Assembly (NCBI GenBank): GCA_905478665.1
Contig: CAJQJL010000012.1
Span: forward strand, 1-41,644
DNA from: an uncultured Flavobacteriales bacterium
GTDB lineage: Bacteria > Bacteroidota > Bacteroidia > Flavobacteriales_D > Crocinitomicaceae
Direction: 5' to 3'
Length of the DNA stretch: 41,644 bases
The position numbers were made by a program, and so were the translations under genes. Positions within the stretch are counted from its first letter, which is position 1. The number at the start of each line of letters is the position of its first letter. Shown piece by piece: positions 9,905 through 18,252 of the stretch. The notes under the pieces are model-generated. The model did not search any database. It was not told the origin of the DNA and saw only the letters and a list, made by a program, of their open reading frames with translations.

Positions 9905-9946
9905 AGCGAGAAGCAAGGTACATAATCTTTCAGTTAATTTCTCGCT
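9905..9946. repeat. Inverted repeat upstream of ptrB
   Basis: AGCGAGAA (9905-9912) and its exact complement TTCTCGCT (9939-9946) flank a 26-base loop, 18 bases before the ptrB start. It could form a weak hairpin in the ptrB leader or be a two-half-site operator in the divergent region between ptrB and the eCIS locus. The arms are only 8 bases, so chance is possible. Confidence 0.35.
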
Positions 9947-10073
9947 GATAGAATGCCATATCATAAAAAATAAAATTCGTGATTGCCAAGTTTTGTCACG
10001 GAACGCAAAAATTGTCTTAGCATAACATTGTTAAAAGTCGTAAAATCACAAAGATTTCATCGAATCTGACCAC

Positions 10074-13000
10074 ATGGGGTTTGCGCAAAAAAATAGTAAG
10101 AAACCAGGAGTTCAAGCTGCTCAGCTTGAAAACGACGCTGCGCAGAAAAAAGAAGAAACAGTAGAGCATCCAAATCAGGATGTGCAAACTGCACGTGATC
10201 TAGTACAATCCCAATCAACAGAGGAAACAGGCCCAATTCAAGCGAAACTGAAGATGGGTCAAGTTGGGGATAAGTATGAAAAAGAAGCTGATGACACTGC
10301 AGCGAGGGTGATTTCAAAGCCCGATCCTAATATTCAGGCAAAGGAAGAAACAGAGGACTCTGTTCAAATGGAGGAAGAGGCTGTTCAGTCGGAGGAGGAA
10401 GTGCAAGCAGAAGAACAAGTAGATGTAAAATCAGAAGAACCCCAAGTATCTTCAATGAGTGAAGAAGTTTCTAAAAAGGACTTCTTACAAACGGTTTTGT
10501 TTAATGAGGAAACTTCGACATCAACTGAAAGTAAGGATCTTCAAAAGAAGGAGGATGATTCTGTTCAGCAAGAAGAAGTTCAGGAAAAATCAGAAGAGAC
10601 TGACGTTCAATCGAAGGAGGAGGCTGTTCAAGAAGAGGTAGAAGTCCAGTCAAAGGAAGAGGATGTACAGGAAGAAGTAGAGGTTCAAGAAAAATCGGAG
10701 GAACCTGAAGTTCAGTCAAAGGAAGAAGAGTCTGTTCAGTCCAAAGAAGAGGAAGTTCAAGAACAAGTAGAGGTACAAAAGAAAGAAGATTCGGAAGCTC
10801 AGTCCATGGAGGAAGAGGTGTCTGCGAAGGGAGAACCTGAAGTTTCTAAGAAGGACTTTCTTCAAACAGTTAGTGAGGATGAAGGGATGGTCAACGCAAA
10901 AGTTGAATTCCCAACTGTTCCAGAAGTAGATAAGGCAAAAATGCCAGAAGATTCTGCAGTCGGAGATGTTAAAGGATTAGAGGCGGAAGGCGAAAAGGCA
11001 GAAGAAAAAGGTAAAGAAGAAGCGACTGATGTTCCAGTTCCAGAACCAGTTAAAGAAACTAAAAAAGCAAAAGCACCTCCTATTCAGAAAAAACCAGGAG
11101 GAAGTAAAGGAATCACTAAAGACTTTGAAAGTAAGTTAAAAGCAACGAAGGGGCAAGGAAGCCCAATGTCGAAAGCTGTACTTTCAGAAATGGAACAACG
11201 CTTTGGCAAGAGTTTTTCTCACGTTCGGATCCATACGGGAGGAACGGCAATTGATCTTTGTAAAGGAATTGGTGCCAGAGCTTTCACAAATGGTGCAGAT
11301 ATATACTTCAATCAGGGTCAATATAGTCCAGATACTCAGAGTGGAAAATTGTTGTTAGCTCATGAGTTAACGCACACAATTCAACAAGGAACAGGTGGAG
11401 ATTTAGTTCAAGCTGCATCTTATCCAGTAAGAACGGTGCGCAAACTCGCACGACCTGCAAACCCTAAAGATGGAGATGCTGTTAAAGGTAGAGGAGATTC
11501 GAAGTATAAAAATGATGATGACTTTGATTCAGATGCACCAACAACTAAGTCGGGAATGTCTGCCGATGATAAAGAGAAATCAAAACCAGATCGAAGTGAG
11601 GTACGTTCCGAGAATAAGGGTATAAAGAAGGAGGGACTCGCTAAACCCGATGCCGACCGTGGAGGTGATGCAAAAAAGAAATCTCTAGATCAGAAAGCAG
11701 CTATTGACGGTAATTTGAGTGAGTCTGCCAATGAAGGAGAAGAAAAGGAAGGCGAAGAGAAACAAGAAGAAGGTGAATTGTCAGAAGCGGACATGGCTGC
11801 TGCTAAAAAGCAGGAAGCAATTGCTGCTGCGAATGCCGTTATAGAAGGAAAGCCGCCCGCTCCATTTAAGCATCCAGAAATTAAAGCTCCAGTAGATAGC
11901 AAGGGAGAAAAACTTCCGCGACAAGCAAGTATGGACACTAGAGTTCGCGGTCTTGCATATATGGCCGAGATGTTTAGAGATGCTGGTTTCCAAATGCTTC
12001 AAGGGTCTTCGGAAGATGCACGTCTTTCATGGGGTCTTAGAGCATCGATTGAAACTTCGAAAGAGGATTTAGCAATTACGAAAGAAGGTACGGCTAAACA
12101 TATTGAATTTAAGGACAAGAGAAAAGAAGTCGCAACTCAATCGAAAGATGGTCTTACGGAAAGTAAGGATAGACAGAAATATGTTGAGGGAGAAGCACCA
12201 GGTTTGGCGTCGGAAGCAGATGAAGGAAATAAGGATTCTGGAAGTTTAGCATCAGACACGAAGAAGACTTCAGCGAAGAACAAGTCTGAAACACCTGATG
12301 ATCCAGATGCGGCAGCAGATGCGGAAAAGCAAGGAGCTGACATGGAACAGTCCGAAGAGGGAGCTGAGTCAATGGATAGTACGATTTCAGCTACGGGAGA
12401 AAGAGCACGTCAATATGTAGAAGATGCAAAGTTTGCATCCGAAAAGAATGTAGAATCGGAGGAGAAAATTGCTGAGAATGATGAGATTCTTGCCCAAACA
12501 GAAACTCGCCTTACAGAGATGGAAGGGATGAATGACGAGAGTCAAGGGCAAATTGAGAATTCGGATATGGCTCCTGAGGAAATTATGTTCATGTCTGAGC
12601 GTAAGGCGGCATCAGGTGAGGAGTTGATTCAAGTAAGTTATGTGATGGAAAGCGAGCTTCTTGATATACAAAAGAGTTACCTCGCTGGTATGGCAGCCAT
12701 TGAATCTCGTGAAGATGCTGAAAAGCGGAAAAAGAAAGAGGAAGAGGCGCAAAAGAAATCCGGTGGACTTTCGCCTGATCAGCAGGAAGTATTGATGATT
12801 GCTGGAATGGAAGAAGAGGAGCAGGATGGCTATATTGAACAGTTGGAACCTGAGAGGAAGGCAACATTAGAGACTACCATGGATAGCATGGTTAAGAAGG
12901 ATGAGGACCATGCCTTAGCTGAGTCTGAAGGAGCAAGATACAAAGTAGATACTGGCTTAATGGGCGCCTTCGGGGAAGGCCCAACAGATCCGCGTCAGGA

Positions 13001-14909
13001 ACAAATTGGAGCAGTTGATCAAGAAAGAGCAACGCGCGTGGGAGGCGTATTGGATATTGCTGATCAAAACATGGACTTCTTGAGTGAGGAACAACAAGGA
13101 ATGCTTGCGGAAAAACTGAACGCCGAGAGTTTGGTGGACGACGTGAAGAATATTTCTGTCCTTCAAATGGGGAAAGATATGCTAAAAGGCATGATCAATC
13201 CTGTGGACTCACTCAAAGGTATTGTAGGAGGTTTTGAACAAATGCTTGGTGGGTTTGCGAATATCGGAAACTGGGAAGCATGGAAGAAGGATCCACTTGG
13301 AAACCTTATTAGTATAGGTGCTGATATCTCAACAGGTTTAGCAACCATATTTACATCTATTATTGGTCTGGCAGGTATGATCTTTGGATTGATGGTAGCG
13401 ATTACCATCGCGTCTTGGGGATTTGCTCTTCCATTTACAGGGCCAGTAATGGGCTGGATGGGAACAGTTATGAGCACCGTTGGTTGGTGGGCAGTTATAG
13501 CTGGAGCATTAGCAGTGTTGTTTAACAGTCTTTCATACATAAAGAACCTAAACGATGCAGCAACGGCACCTACAGCTCGTGATTTCTTTGGGAACGTTGA
13601 TGAGATGAAAGAGGACAGTATGGGTGTTATGACTGGAGTGATGGCTATTACTGGAGGTAAAGGAGCGATGAAGATGGGGCCTAACATGAAGATGATGAAA
13701 CCTGGAAAAGGAATTCCGAAAAAGGTGAGTCGTAAGAACTTCATGAAAATGCAGAAAGATAAATTCACTGCATTGCCAAAAGGAATTGCTAAAGGCGCGA
13801 AGAAGCTCTTCGGTAAAGGAAAAGGCGGATTTAAGAGCTTGAAGGCTAAGTTCAAGAAATTGTTCAAAAAGGATAAGGATGGTCCAAACGTGAATAACAA
13901 ACCTGTCAAGTCTAAACATGCTCCAAAAGGAAAGGATCTTGGGACTATGGACGGTAAGAAGATCAAGTCTGAAGTAGACTTCCCAGATGGTCATAAAGGC
14001 AAGGCATTGAATGATGGTCAGTGTGCGATTTGTAGTAACTGTAAGCGTATTCAAGGAAAGTTCAAGAAACAACTTGATGCTGACCCTGAGATGAGTAGCA
14101 GCTTGAAGAAAGTAGAAGGAGACTTGGAGGTAAACCTTAAGAAGATGGATGATCCAAATATCACTCCTCAGAAGAAGGCTCAGTTGAAAAAGGAGCATGA
14201 TGCACTGATTGCGAAGCAGAAACGAATGCATGATGACTTAATGAGTAAGCAGATAGAAGACTTGAAGCCTGAGGTTGATGCTATGCAGAAGCGAATTGAT
14301 GCAGGCGATAGGTCAATTACACCAGAGGAGATGAAAAAATTCCAGCGTAACAAGCGAATGGTGGATAATAATAAGCAGATTTTTAATACAAGACGCTCAA
14401 TGAAGAAAGCTATTGGACCGAAGGCTCAGAAGCGTTACTTGAATTCCAAAAAACACATAGACAGAAGGAATGCGGCAAGACAGAAGTATTTCAATAAGAA
14501 TGGTAAAAATGGACGTTATAAAACGCAGAAAGCCTATGATGACATGTATGATCGTATCATGTGGAATATGCGTAAAGGGCAAATTTCGGAGTCTGTATTT
14601 GAGAGAATTATGGGAGGAGTTGGCAGTCGTTCTCTCACAAAACGAATTGGATCCATGACCAATCCGTTTACAGGGAAAATTGGTAAGTTTACGCGATACA
14701 TTGATAATTTAAAAGGAGTAGCGGCGAGAGAGATTAAATCTGGTCCTTTGAGGCCATCCAATTTTATTAAACGCCAAATTGCAAAAGACCTTCGCTTGAT
14801 GAAGCCGCCATATAACTTGAAACCTGAATGGCACTTGTTTGGCAAAGGAAATGATCCTAAGTTGATGCAATTTATGCGCGATAATGGAATTACTGTCTAT
14901 GTCCATTAA
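10074..14909 (+). CDS. DUF4157 (eCIS core domain) protein, candidate cargo toxin
   Basis: This is a 1611-residue, probably multidomain protein. Residues 55-80 (IQAKLKMGQVGDKYEKEADDTAARVI) match the segment that usually precedes DUF4157. Residues 97-266 are an acidic Glu/Lys/Gln region with about fourteen VQ units, bounded by two copies of VSKKDFLQTV (132-141, 257-266). DUF4157 proper is about 360-440, with FSHVRIHTGG, ARAFTNGADIYF and the HELTH motif (430-434), a zinc-metallopeptidase-like HExxH. Residues 450-1070 are charged and helical. Residues 1079-1157 are strongly hydrophobic, like the membrane block of polymorphic toxins. The last 310 residues are Lys/Arg-rich, contain CAICSNC (Cys 1317, 1320, 1323) and end in an unrecognised domain (PEWHLFGKGNDPKLMQFMRDNG). 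DUF4157 proteins are widely eCIS-associated and several carry effectors; the toxin role here is inferred. The start is the first ATG and has no Shine-Dalgarno sequence. Confidence 0.85.
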   Translation: MGFAQKNSKKPGVQAAQLENDAAQKKEETVEHPNQDVQTARDLVQSQSTEETGPIQAKLKMGQVGDKYEKEADDTAARVISKPDPNIQAKEETEDSVQMEEEAVQSEEEVQAEEQVDVKSEEPQVSSMSEEVSKKDFLQTVLFNEETSTSTESKDLQKKEDDSVQQEEVQEKSEETDVQSKEEAVQEEVEVQSKEEDVQEEVEVQEKSEEPEVQSKEEESVQSKEEEVQEQVEVQKKEDSEAQSMEEEVSAKGEPEVSKKDFLQTVSEDEGMVNAKVEFPTVPEVDKAKMPEDSAVGDVKGLEAEGEKAEEKGKEEATDVPVPEPVKETKKAKAPPIQKKPGGSKGITKDFESKLKATKGQGSPMSKAVLSEMEQRFGKSFSHVRIHTGGTAIDLCKGIGARAFTNGADIYFNQGQYSPDTQSGKLLLAHELTHTIQQGTGGDLVQAASYPVRTVRKLARPANPKDGDAVKGRGDSKYKNDDDFDSDAPTTKSGMSADDKEKSKPDRSEVRSENKGIKKEGLAKPDADRGGDAKKKSLDQKAAIDGNLSESANEGEEKEGEEKQEEGELSEADMAAAKKQEAIAAANAVIEGKPPAPFKHPEIKAPVDSKGEKLPRQASMDTRVRGLAYMAEMFRDAGFQMLQGSSEDARLSWGLRASIETSKEDLAITKEGTAKHIEFKDKRKEVATQSKDGLTESKDRQKYVEGEAPGLASEADEGNKDSGSLASDTKKTSAKNKSETPDDPDAAADAEKQGADMEQSEEGAESMDSTISATGERARQYVEDAKFASEKNVESEEKIAENDEILAQTETRLTEMEGMNDESQGQIENSDMAPEEIMFMSERKAASGEELIQVSYVMESELLDIQKSYLAGMAAIESREDAEKRKKKEEEAQKKSGGLSPDQQEVLMIAGMEEEEQDGYIEQLEPERKATLETTMDSMVKKDEDHALAESEGARYKVDTGLMGAFGEGPTDPRQEQIGAVDQERATRVGGVLDIADQNMDFLSEEQQGMLAEKLNAESLVDDVKNISVLQMGKDMLKGMINPVDSLKGIVGGFEQMLGGFANIGNWEAWKKDPLGNLISIGADISTGLATIFTSIIGLAGMIFGLMVAITIASWGFALPFTGPVMGWMGTVMSTVGWWAVIAGALAVLFNSLSYIKNLNDAATAPTARDFFGNVDEMKEDSMGVMTGVMAITGGKGAMKMGPNMKMMKPGKGIPKKVSRKNFMKMQKDKFTALPKGIAKGAKKLFGKGKGGFKSLKAKFKKLFKKDKDGPNVNNKPVKSKHAPKGKDLGTMDGKKIKSEVDFPDGHKGKALNDGQCAICSNCKRIQGKFKKQLDADPEMSSSLKKVEGDLEVNLKKMDDPNITPQKKAQLKKEHDALIAKQKRMHDDLMSKQIEDLKPEVDAMQKRIDAGDRSITPEEMKKFQRNKRMVDNNKQIFNTRRSMKKAIGPKAQKRYLNSKKHIDRRNAARQKYFNKNGKNGRYKTQKAYDDMYDRIMWNMRKGQISESVFERIMGGVGSRSLTKRIGSMTNPFTGKIGKFTRYIDNLKGVAAREIKSGPLRPSNFIKRQIAKDLRLMKPPYNLKPEWHLFGKGNDPKLMQFMRDNGITVYVH
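10362..10871 (+). repeat. Degenerate acidic VQ(S/E)(K/E)EE coding repeats with a flanking decapeptide repeat
   Basis: Within the DUF4157 gene, units such as VQSKEEE, VQEEVE and VQEKSEE recur about fourteen times with variable length. The decapeptide VSKKDFLQTV is encoded twice, at 10467-10496 and 10842-10871, once inside the array and once at its end. The units are imperfect at the DNA level, so they are old or drifting rather than freshly slipped. Confidence 0.75.
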
Positions 14910-15936
14910 GATAAAGAGTAGAATGATTGATTTTGATATATATCGATTTGAAAGTGTAAATGAATTGGATGGTTTTTTGGAAAAAATACCATCACGGTTA
15001 GACGCATTGGCTAAAAGCCTGAGTGATTGGGACGGGAACAGCTACAGTTTCAAAAAGATTGCTGGAAGTTATCCGCCATTTATGTTGACATACGATCATA
15101 TTCGTATTCTGGAAAACTGGATGTTGGATGTCTCAAGGGATACAAAAGAGTTGACAAGGGAGCAAGTTATGCAAATCTGTAGTCTTCTTGGGGAAATTAC
15201 CATTGCTAAGTCAAGTGGGAAATGGGAATTGAATGATGATGAATTGAACGCAAGAGGTTTTGAAAATGAATGTAGGCTGATTCCCAGTGTATATGGATGG
15301 GGTGATAGTCGACATGATTTACCCTTTACCCCTTTGTTTACTATAGAACATTTTTTGAGAACAAAGGAGGCAAGCTATATCGAGATGTCTGTTCGCTATC
15401 ATACCGAAGAAGGTGATGCTCGATTTGAAATACTTGGAGAAATAGGAGACGCGGAAATAGAGGTGATAGAAGAGTATCTGTCAGATTTAATAGGTGATGG
15501 AGAAGATGGATTAGATCAAGCGATGGAGTTTATTCATATGGAGTTGGATTATTTTGCAGAGTTATTGGAAGAATATGATATCGAGTTAAACCTAGAAAGA
15601 AATGAACTCGATCACTTTGTTGATAGAACATTGTTCCTGAAAAAGAAGGCAGCAGCAATAGAGTCTTTTTATCGGGAAAACTATAATGGTGTTGATGGTG
15701 CTTATCCAGAAGAATTAAAGAGTATGATGTCTGCTTATGTGGCAGAGTTGTTTGCTACACGCTTCGACGGTTATCCAGATTACATAGACTCTGAGCTTGT
15801 AGCTGTATGGTCATATGGGAAAGATAAGGTCGTTACAATTATTGTGAAAGATGTATTAAGTCAAATTGAGAACGGTGGTGAGAATGTCTTGGCTAATTTA
15901 GTTGACAAACATTTAATGGATAAGAAAAATGGATGA
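14899..15936 (+). CDS. Unrecognised acidic protein, possible immunity or cargo-adaptor protein
   Basis: I do not recognise a family. The frame is open from an ATG at 14884 inside the end of the DUF4157 gene; 14899 (MSIKIKSRMIDFDIY) is chosen and 14923 (MIDFDIYRFES) is equally possible because it lies just after the DUF4157 stop at 14909. The product is about 345 residues, soluble, without a signal peptide, and strongly acidic in the middle (EIGDAEIEVIEEYLSDLIGD). It is rich in helix-forming segments. Its tight coupling to the candidate toxin gene and to the next two genes suggests a dedicated partner, such as an immunity protein or a loading factor. That is inference from position only. Confidence 0.6.
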   Translation: MSIKIKSRMIDFDIYRFESVNELDGFLEKIPSRLDALAKSLSDWDGNSYSFKKIAGSYPPFMLTYDHIRILENWMLDVSRDTKELTREQVMQICSLLGEITIAKSSGKWELNDDELNARGFENECRLIPSVYGWGDSRHDLPFTPLFTIEHFLRTKEASYIEMSVRYHTEEGDARFEILGEIGDAEIEVIEEYLSDLIGDGEDGLDQAMEFIHMELDYFAELLEEYDIELNLERNELDHFVDRTLFLKKKAAAIESFYRENYNGVDGAYPEELKSMMSAYVAELFATRFDGYPDYIDSELVAVWSYGKDKVVTIIVKDVLSQIENGGENVLANLVDKHLMDKKNG

Positions 15937-16510
15937 ATCGATAAAAAACCCTTTCACCATCCAATGTGGTCACCCAACAATCAAAGATGTTGAGGCGGTG
16001 CAGTTTGATACCCTATCAGACGTATTTCCTTATCTCTTTCATGAAAATGAGGAGTCCGCATATATTTTCTGGAATGAGATTCCAATTCGAATGCATTATA
16101 CGTACGAACTGTACAAGAATATTGATGATATAATAGGCCTTTGTTGGTTGTTGCAGAAAGAAGACAGTGGAGCTATGGAAGCATCTTTCATGCAAGACCA
16201 ACTGATTATGAAATGGGAGGTGCGATGGAAGAATAGCGAAGTAGAGATTGTTGGCGACTTTTTAGGAAGAACACCATCCTATGATAGCTATGCCAAGGCT
16301 CTAAATGAAAATTCTATCATTAGAATGCCATTGGCTAGTTTTTTGAGTGAATGGAAGGCTTTATTGATGCAGTTGACAAAAGCAATTCAAACATCAGGCA
16401 TCACAATAGAGGATGGAATTGAGCGGCGAAGGTATGAGCTAATGCTTAGGTCAGAAAAGAAAATTAAAGGATTGGGTGTTTTGTATAAACCAGAGGAGGT
16501 AATCGAATGA
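15929..16510 (+). CDS. Unrecognised protein, paralog of the next gene's C-terminal part
   Basis: This 193-residue protein overlaps the preceding gene by 8 bases and the following one by 4 (ATGA), so the genes are translationally coupled. The sequence is soluble and without a signal peptide. From about residue 30 it aligns by eye with residues 175-335 of the next gene. Shared landmarks are 'FWNEIPIRMHY' with 'LWNSFPVSWCY', 'LIMKWEVRWKNSEVEI' with 'IQSKWNISWDGTYVTI', and FLSEWK followed by an amphipathic helix in both. The pair therefore arose by duplication. No family is recognised. A role as an immunity protein or adaptor for the upstream DUF4157 protein is inferred from context. Confidence 0.6.
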   Translation: MDESIKNPFTIQCGHPTIKDVEAVQFDTLSDVFPYLFHENEESAYIFWNEIPIRMHYTYELYKNIDDIIGLCWLLQKEDSGAMEASFMQDQLIMKWEVRWKNSEVEIVGDFLGRTPSYDSYAKALNENSIIRMPLASFLSEWKALLMQLTKAIQTSGITIEDGIERRRYELMLRSEKKIKGLGVLYKPEEVIE

Positions 16511-17520
16511 GGTTAGAAGTAGATTTGCTCAATGGACTTGGCTCCATTCGTTTCAACGATGTTCGGACAAAAGTTCGAATGGGATTAGATGCTAGCCCAA
16601 AGGTGTATGCGCAATCAGATGCCGAAGTTCCACATGATACTTATGAAGCAGAGGGTTTGTTTGTTATGTATGACAAATACAATCGTTGCGCGGCTGTAGA
16701 ATGTGAGGCACCCGCTGAAGTAATCTTTGAAGATCGAGACTTGTTGAAGATGAGTTATACAGATCTACGACAAATGGTTGTTCAATTGGATCCTGACATG
16801 GTTGAGTCCGATAAAGACTTTATTTCATTCAAATATGGAATAGCAGGGTTCGCACCTGAGAAGGAAGATAAGCCTGAGCTACCGTGCGAATCAGTAACGA
16901 TATTTCGAGAAAATCATTTTTACAGAAAGATTGGAATCTGTGATCCTGAAATTTTTTCGTGCTTGCTCGTTCAGCACGGTTTCGTAAACCGCATTTTGGA
17001 GGATAATCAAACGTTTGAAAATCTCAAAGGAGCATATACGCACATTTTTCAAAGAAATACAGAGCGCTTAATTTTGTTGTGGAATTCTTTTCCAGTGAGC
17101 TGGTGTTATAAGGAGGATATTCCATCATTTTCCAGCGGCCTTATTGATGTCTTTTTCAATATGCTTGAGAATCCGAATGGTGGATCGGACATGCTGGAGC
17201 TATCTTCTCAGAATATTCAGTCCAAATGGAATATTTCTTGGGATGGAACTTATGTCACGATTCAGTCGAATTGGGAAAATGTGAGTGGTGCTTATCATGA
17301 TGTTCTTAACGAATGGGGTGAGTTGAAAATGCTTCAACATGAATTCTTATCGGAATGGAAGTTCCTTTTTGAGCAGCTTTCTCGTGCGTTGGAAGATGCT
17401 GGTGCGAGCGTAGAATCGAGTGAGGACAAGGAAAGATTGGGAAGGCTCAAATTATTGGTAGACGGAATTCAGAGACCCGGAAGGTTCTATCGTAGTGAGA
17501 TGCGAGAGCTTTCGTTTTAA
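16507..17520 (+). CDS. Two-domain immunity-like protein next to the candidate toxin
   Basis: This is a 337-residue soluble protein. Residues about 1-130 open with 'LLNGLGSIRFNDVRTKVRMGL', then 'FVMYDKYNRCAAVECEAPAEVIF' and 'YTDLRQMVVQLDPDM'. That layout resembles small proteins I recall from polymorphic-toxin loci as putative immunity proteins, though I cannot name the family with certainty. Residues about 175-335 are paralogous to the whole of the preceding 193-residue protein, including the FLSEWK(F/A)L helix. It starts in an ATGA overlap with the preceding gene. It ends 138 bases before the first structural gene, which makes this a natural break between the cargo module and the particle module. 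Neutralising or chaperoning the upstream protein is the leading but unproven idea. Confidence 0.6.
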   Translation: MRLEVDLLNGLGSIRFNDVRTKVRMGLDASPKVYAQSDAEVPHDTYEAEGLFVMYDKYNRCAAVECEAPAEVIFEDRDLLKMSYTDLRQMVVQLDPDMVESDKDFISFKYGIAGFAPEKEDKPELPCESVTIFRENHFYRKIGICDPEIFSCLLVQHGFVNRILEDNQTFENLKGAYTHIFQRNTERLILLWNSFPVSWCYKEDIPSFSSGLIDVFFNMLENPNGGSDMLELSSQNIQSKWNISWDGTYVTIQSNWENVSGAYHDVLNEWGELKMLQHEFLSEWKFLFEQLSRALEDAGASVESSEDKERLGRLKLLVDGIQRPGRFYRSEMRELSF

Positions 17521-17599
17521 TCAAAAAAAATTCTTGGATCAAAGTGGACTTAGCATAAGTGGATTTTTTACGCCTCAACTTTTGTCACTCAGAGCAAAA

Positions 17600-17628
17600 T
17601 TTGTCCATGGAAAATAGAGATAGACTTC
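17600..17628 (+). promoter_or_regulatory. Weak candidate Bacteroidota promoter before the eCIS structural genes
   Basis: TTTG (17600-17603) is followed after 17 bases by TAGACTTC (17621-17628), which matches four of the six fixed positions of TAnnTTTG. It lies 30 bases before the Pvc16-like start, in the only sizeable gap of the locus. A second TTTG occurs at 17581. A short direct repeat AAGTGGA (17542-17548 and 17557-17563) lies just upstream. The evidence is motif similarity alone. Confidence 0.25.
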
Positions 17629-17658
17629 TCATATTTCAAGTGCTAACAAATAGCCACT

Positions 17659-18252
17659 ATGATAAACGAGAGTCTAAGCTTCATTGTCGAACAGGTAAAT
17701 GAGTACATCGGATTAAAAGCCGGAGGAGATACAACGCGTGTCGAATTGAACGCATTGGTTGATCAGGACGGCAAAGTTCAGGTAGATGATGACCGCGTAG
17801 CATGCACTTTAGTGAGTATAGAAGAAGAGCGGATTGCAAAGGTTCAAGTGGCTTATGAGGTTGTGAACGGGGTTTCGACAAAGAAGAACCCCCCCTTGAA
17901 ATTTAACTTATACATCCTGTTTGCTGCAAATCCAAAGATTGAAACAGCAAAAACAAATTATGGAGAAGGGCTAAAGCTTATTTCACATGTAATTACCTTT
18001 TTTCAAGGGAAAAATGTATTTGATAAATATAACTCACCAGGAATGCCTGATGGACTGAACAAGCTCATTATGGAGGTTTACAGCATGCCTATTGAGCAGC
18101 AAAATTATTTGTGGGGAGCTCTTGGTGCAAAGTACCTGCCCTCTGTTTTATATAGACTAAGATTGGTTGTTATGAATGATGAACGAGTTCATGAGAATCA
18201 GCCAGCTGTATCAGCAGTGAAAACAACATTAGAAGATAAATTGACTGATTAA
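17659..18252 (+). CDS. eCIS tail terminator/cap protein, Pvc16/Afp16-like (DUF4255)
   Basis: This 197-residue protein has the DUF4255/Pvc16 N-terminal pattern: MINESLSFIVEQVNEYI at the start, a loop, then 'VACTLVSIEEER', 'PPLKFNLYILFAAN' and 'GLKLISHVITFFQGKNVF'. The known role of Pvc16/Afp16 is to end tube and sheath polymerisation and cap the particle at the distal end. In Afp and PVC operons the gene is last; here it is the first structural gene, as in several Bacteroidota loci. It overlaps the next gene by one base (TAATG), so those two are likely coupled. The length is a little shorter than Afp16. Confidence 0.88.
   Translation: MINESLSFIVEQVNEYIGLKAGGDTTRVELNALVDQDGKVQVDDDRVACTLVSIEEERIAKVQVAYEVVNGVSTKKNPPLKFNLYILFAANPKIETAKTNYGEGLKLISHVITFFQGKNVFDKYNSPGMPDGLNKLIMEVYSMPIEQQNYLWGALGAKYLPSVLYRLRLVVMNDERVHENQPAVSAVKTTLEDKLTD

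Noticed and set aside
10023..10030. TAACATTG as a -7 promoter element for the DUF4157 gene
   Set aside because: It fits TAnnTTTG with one mismatch, but the nearest upstream TTTG (9992-9995) is 27 bases away, too far for a normal Bacteroidota promoter.
10362..10871. CRISPR-like or tandem DNA repeat
   Set aside because: The units are imperfect, irregular in length and within an open reading frame; it is protein low complexity.
13163..13966. 267-residue hydrophobic open frame on the - strand
   Set aside because: Antisense to the hydrophobic and basic parts of the DUF4157 gene; it has no start context or family likeness.
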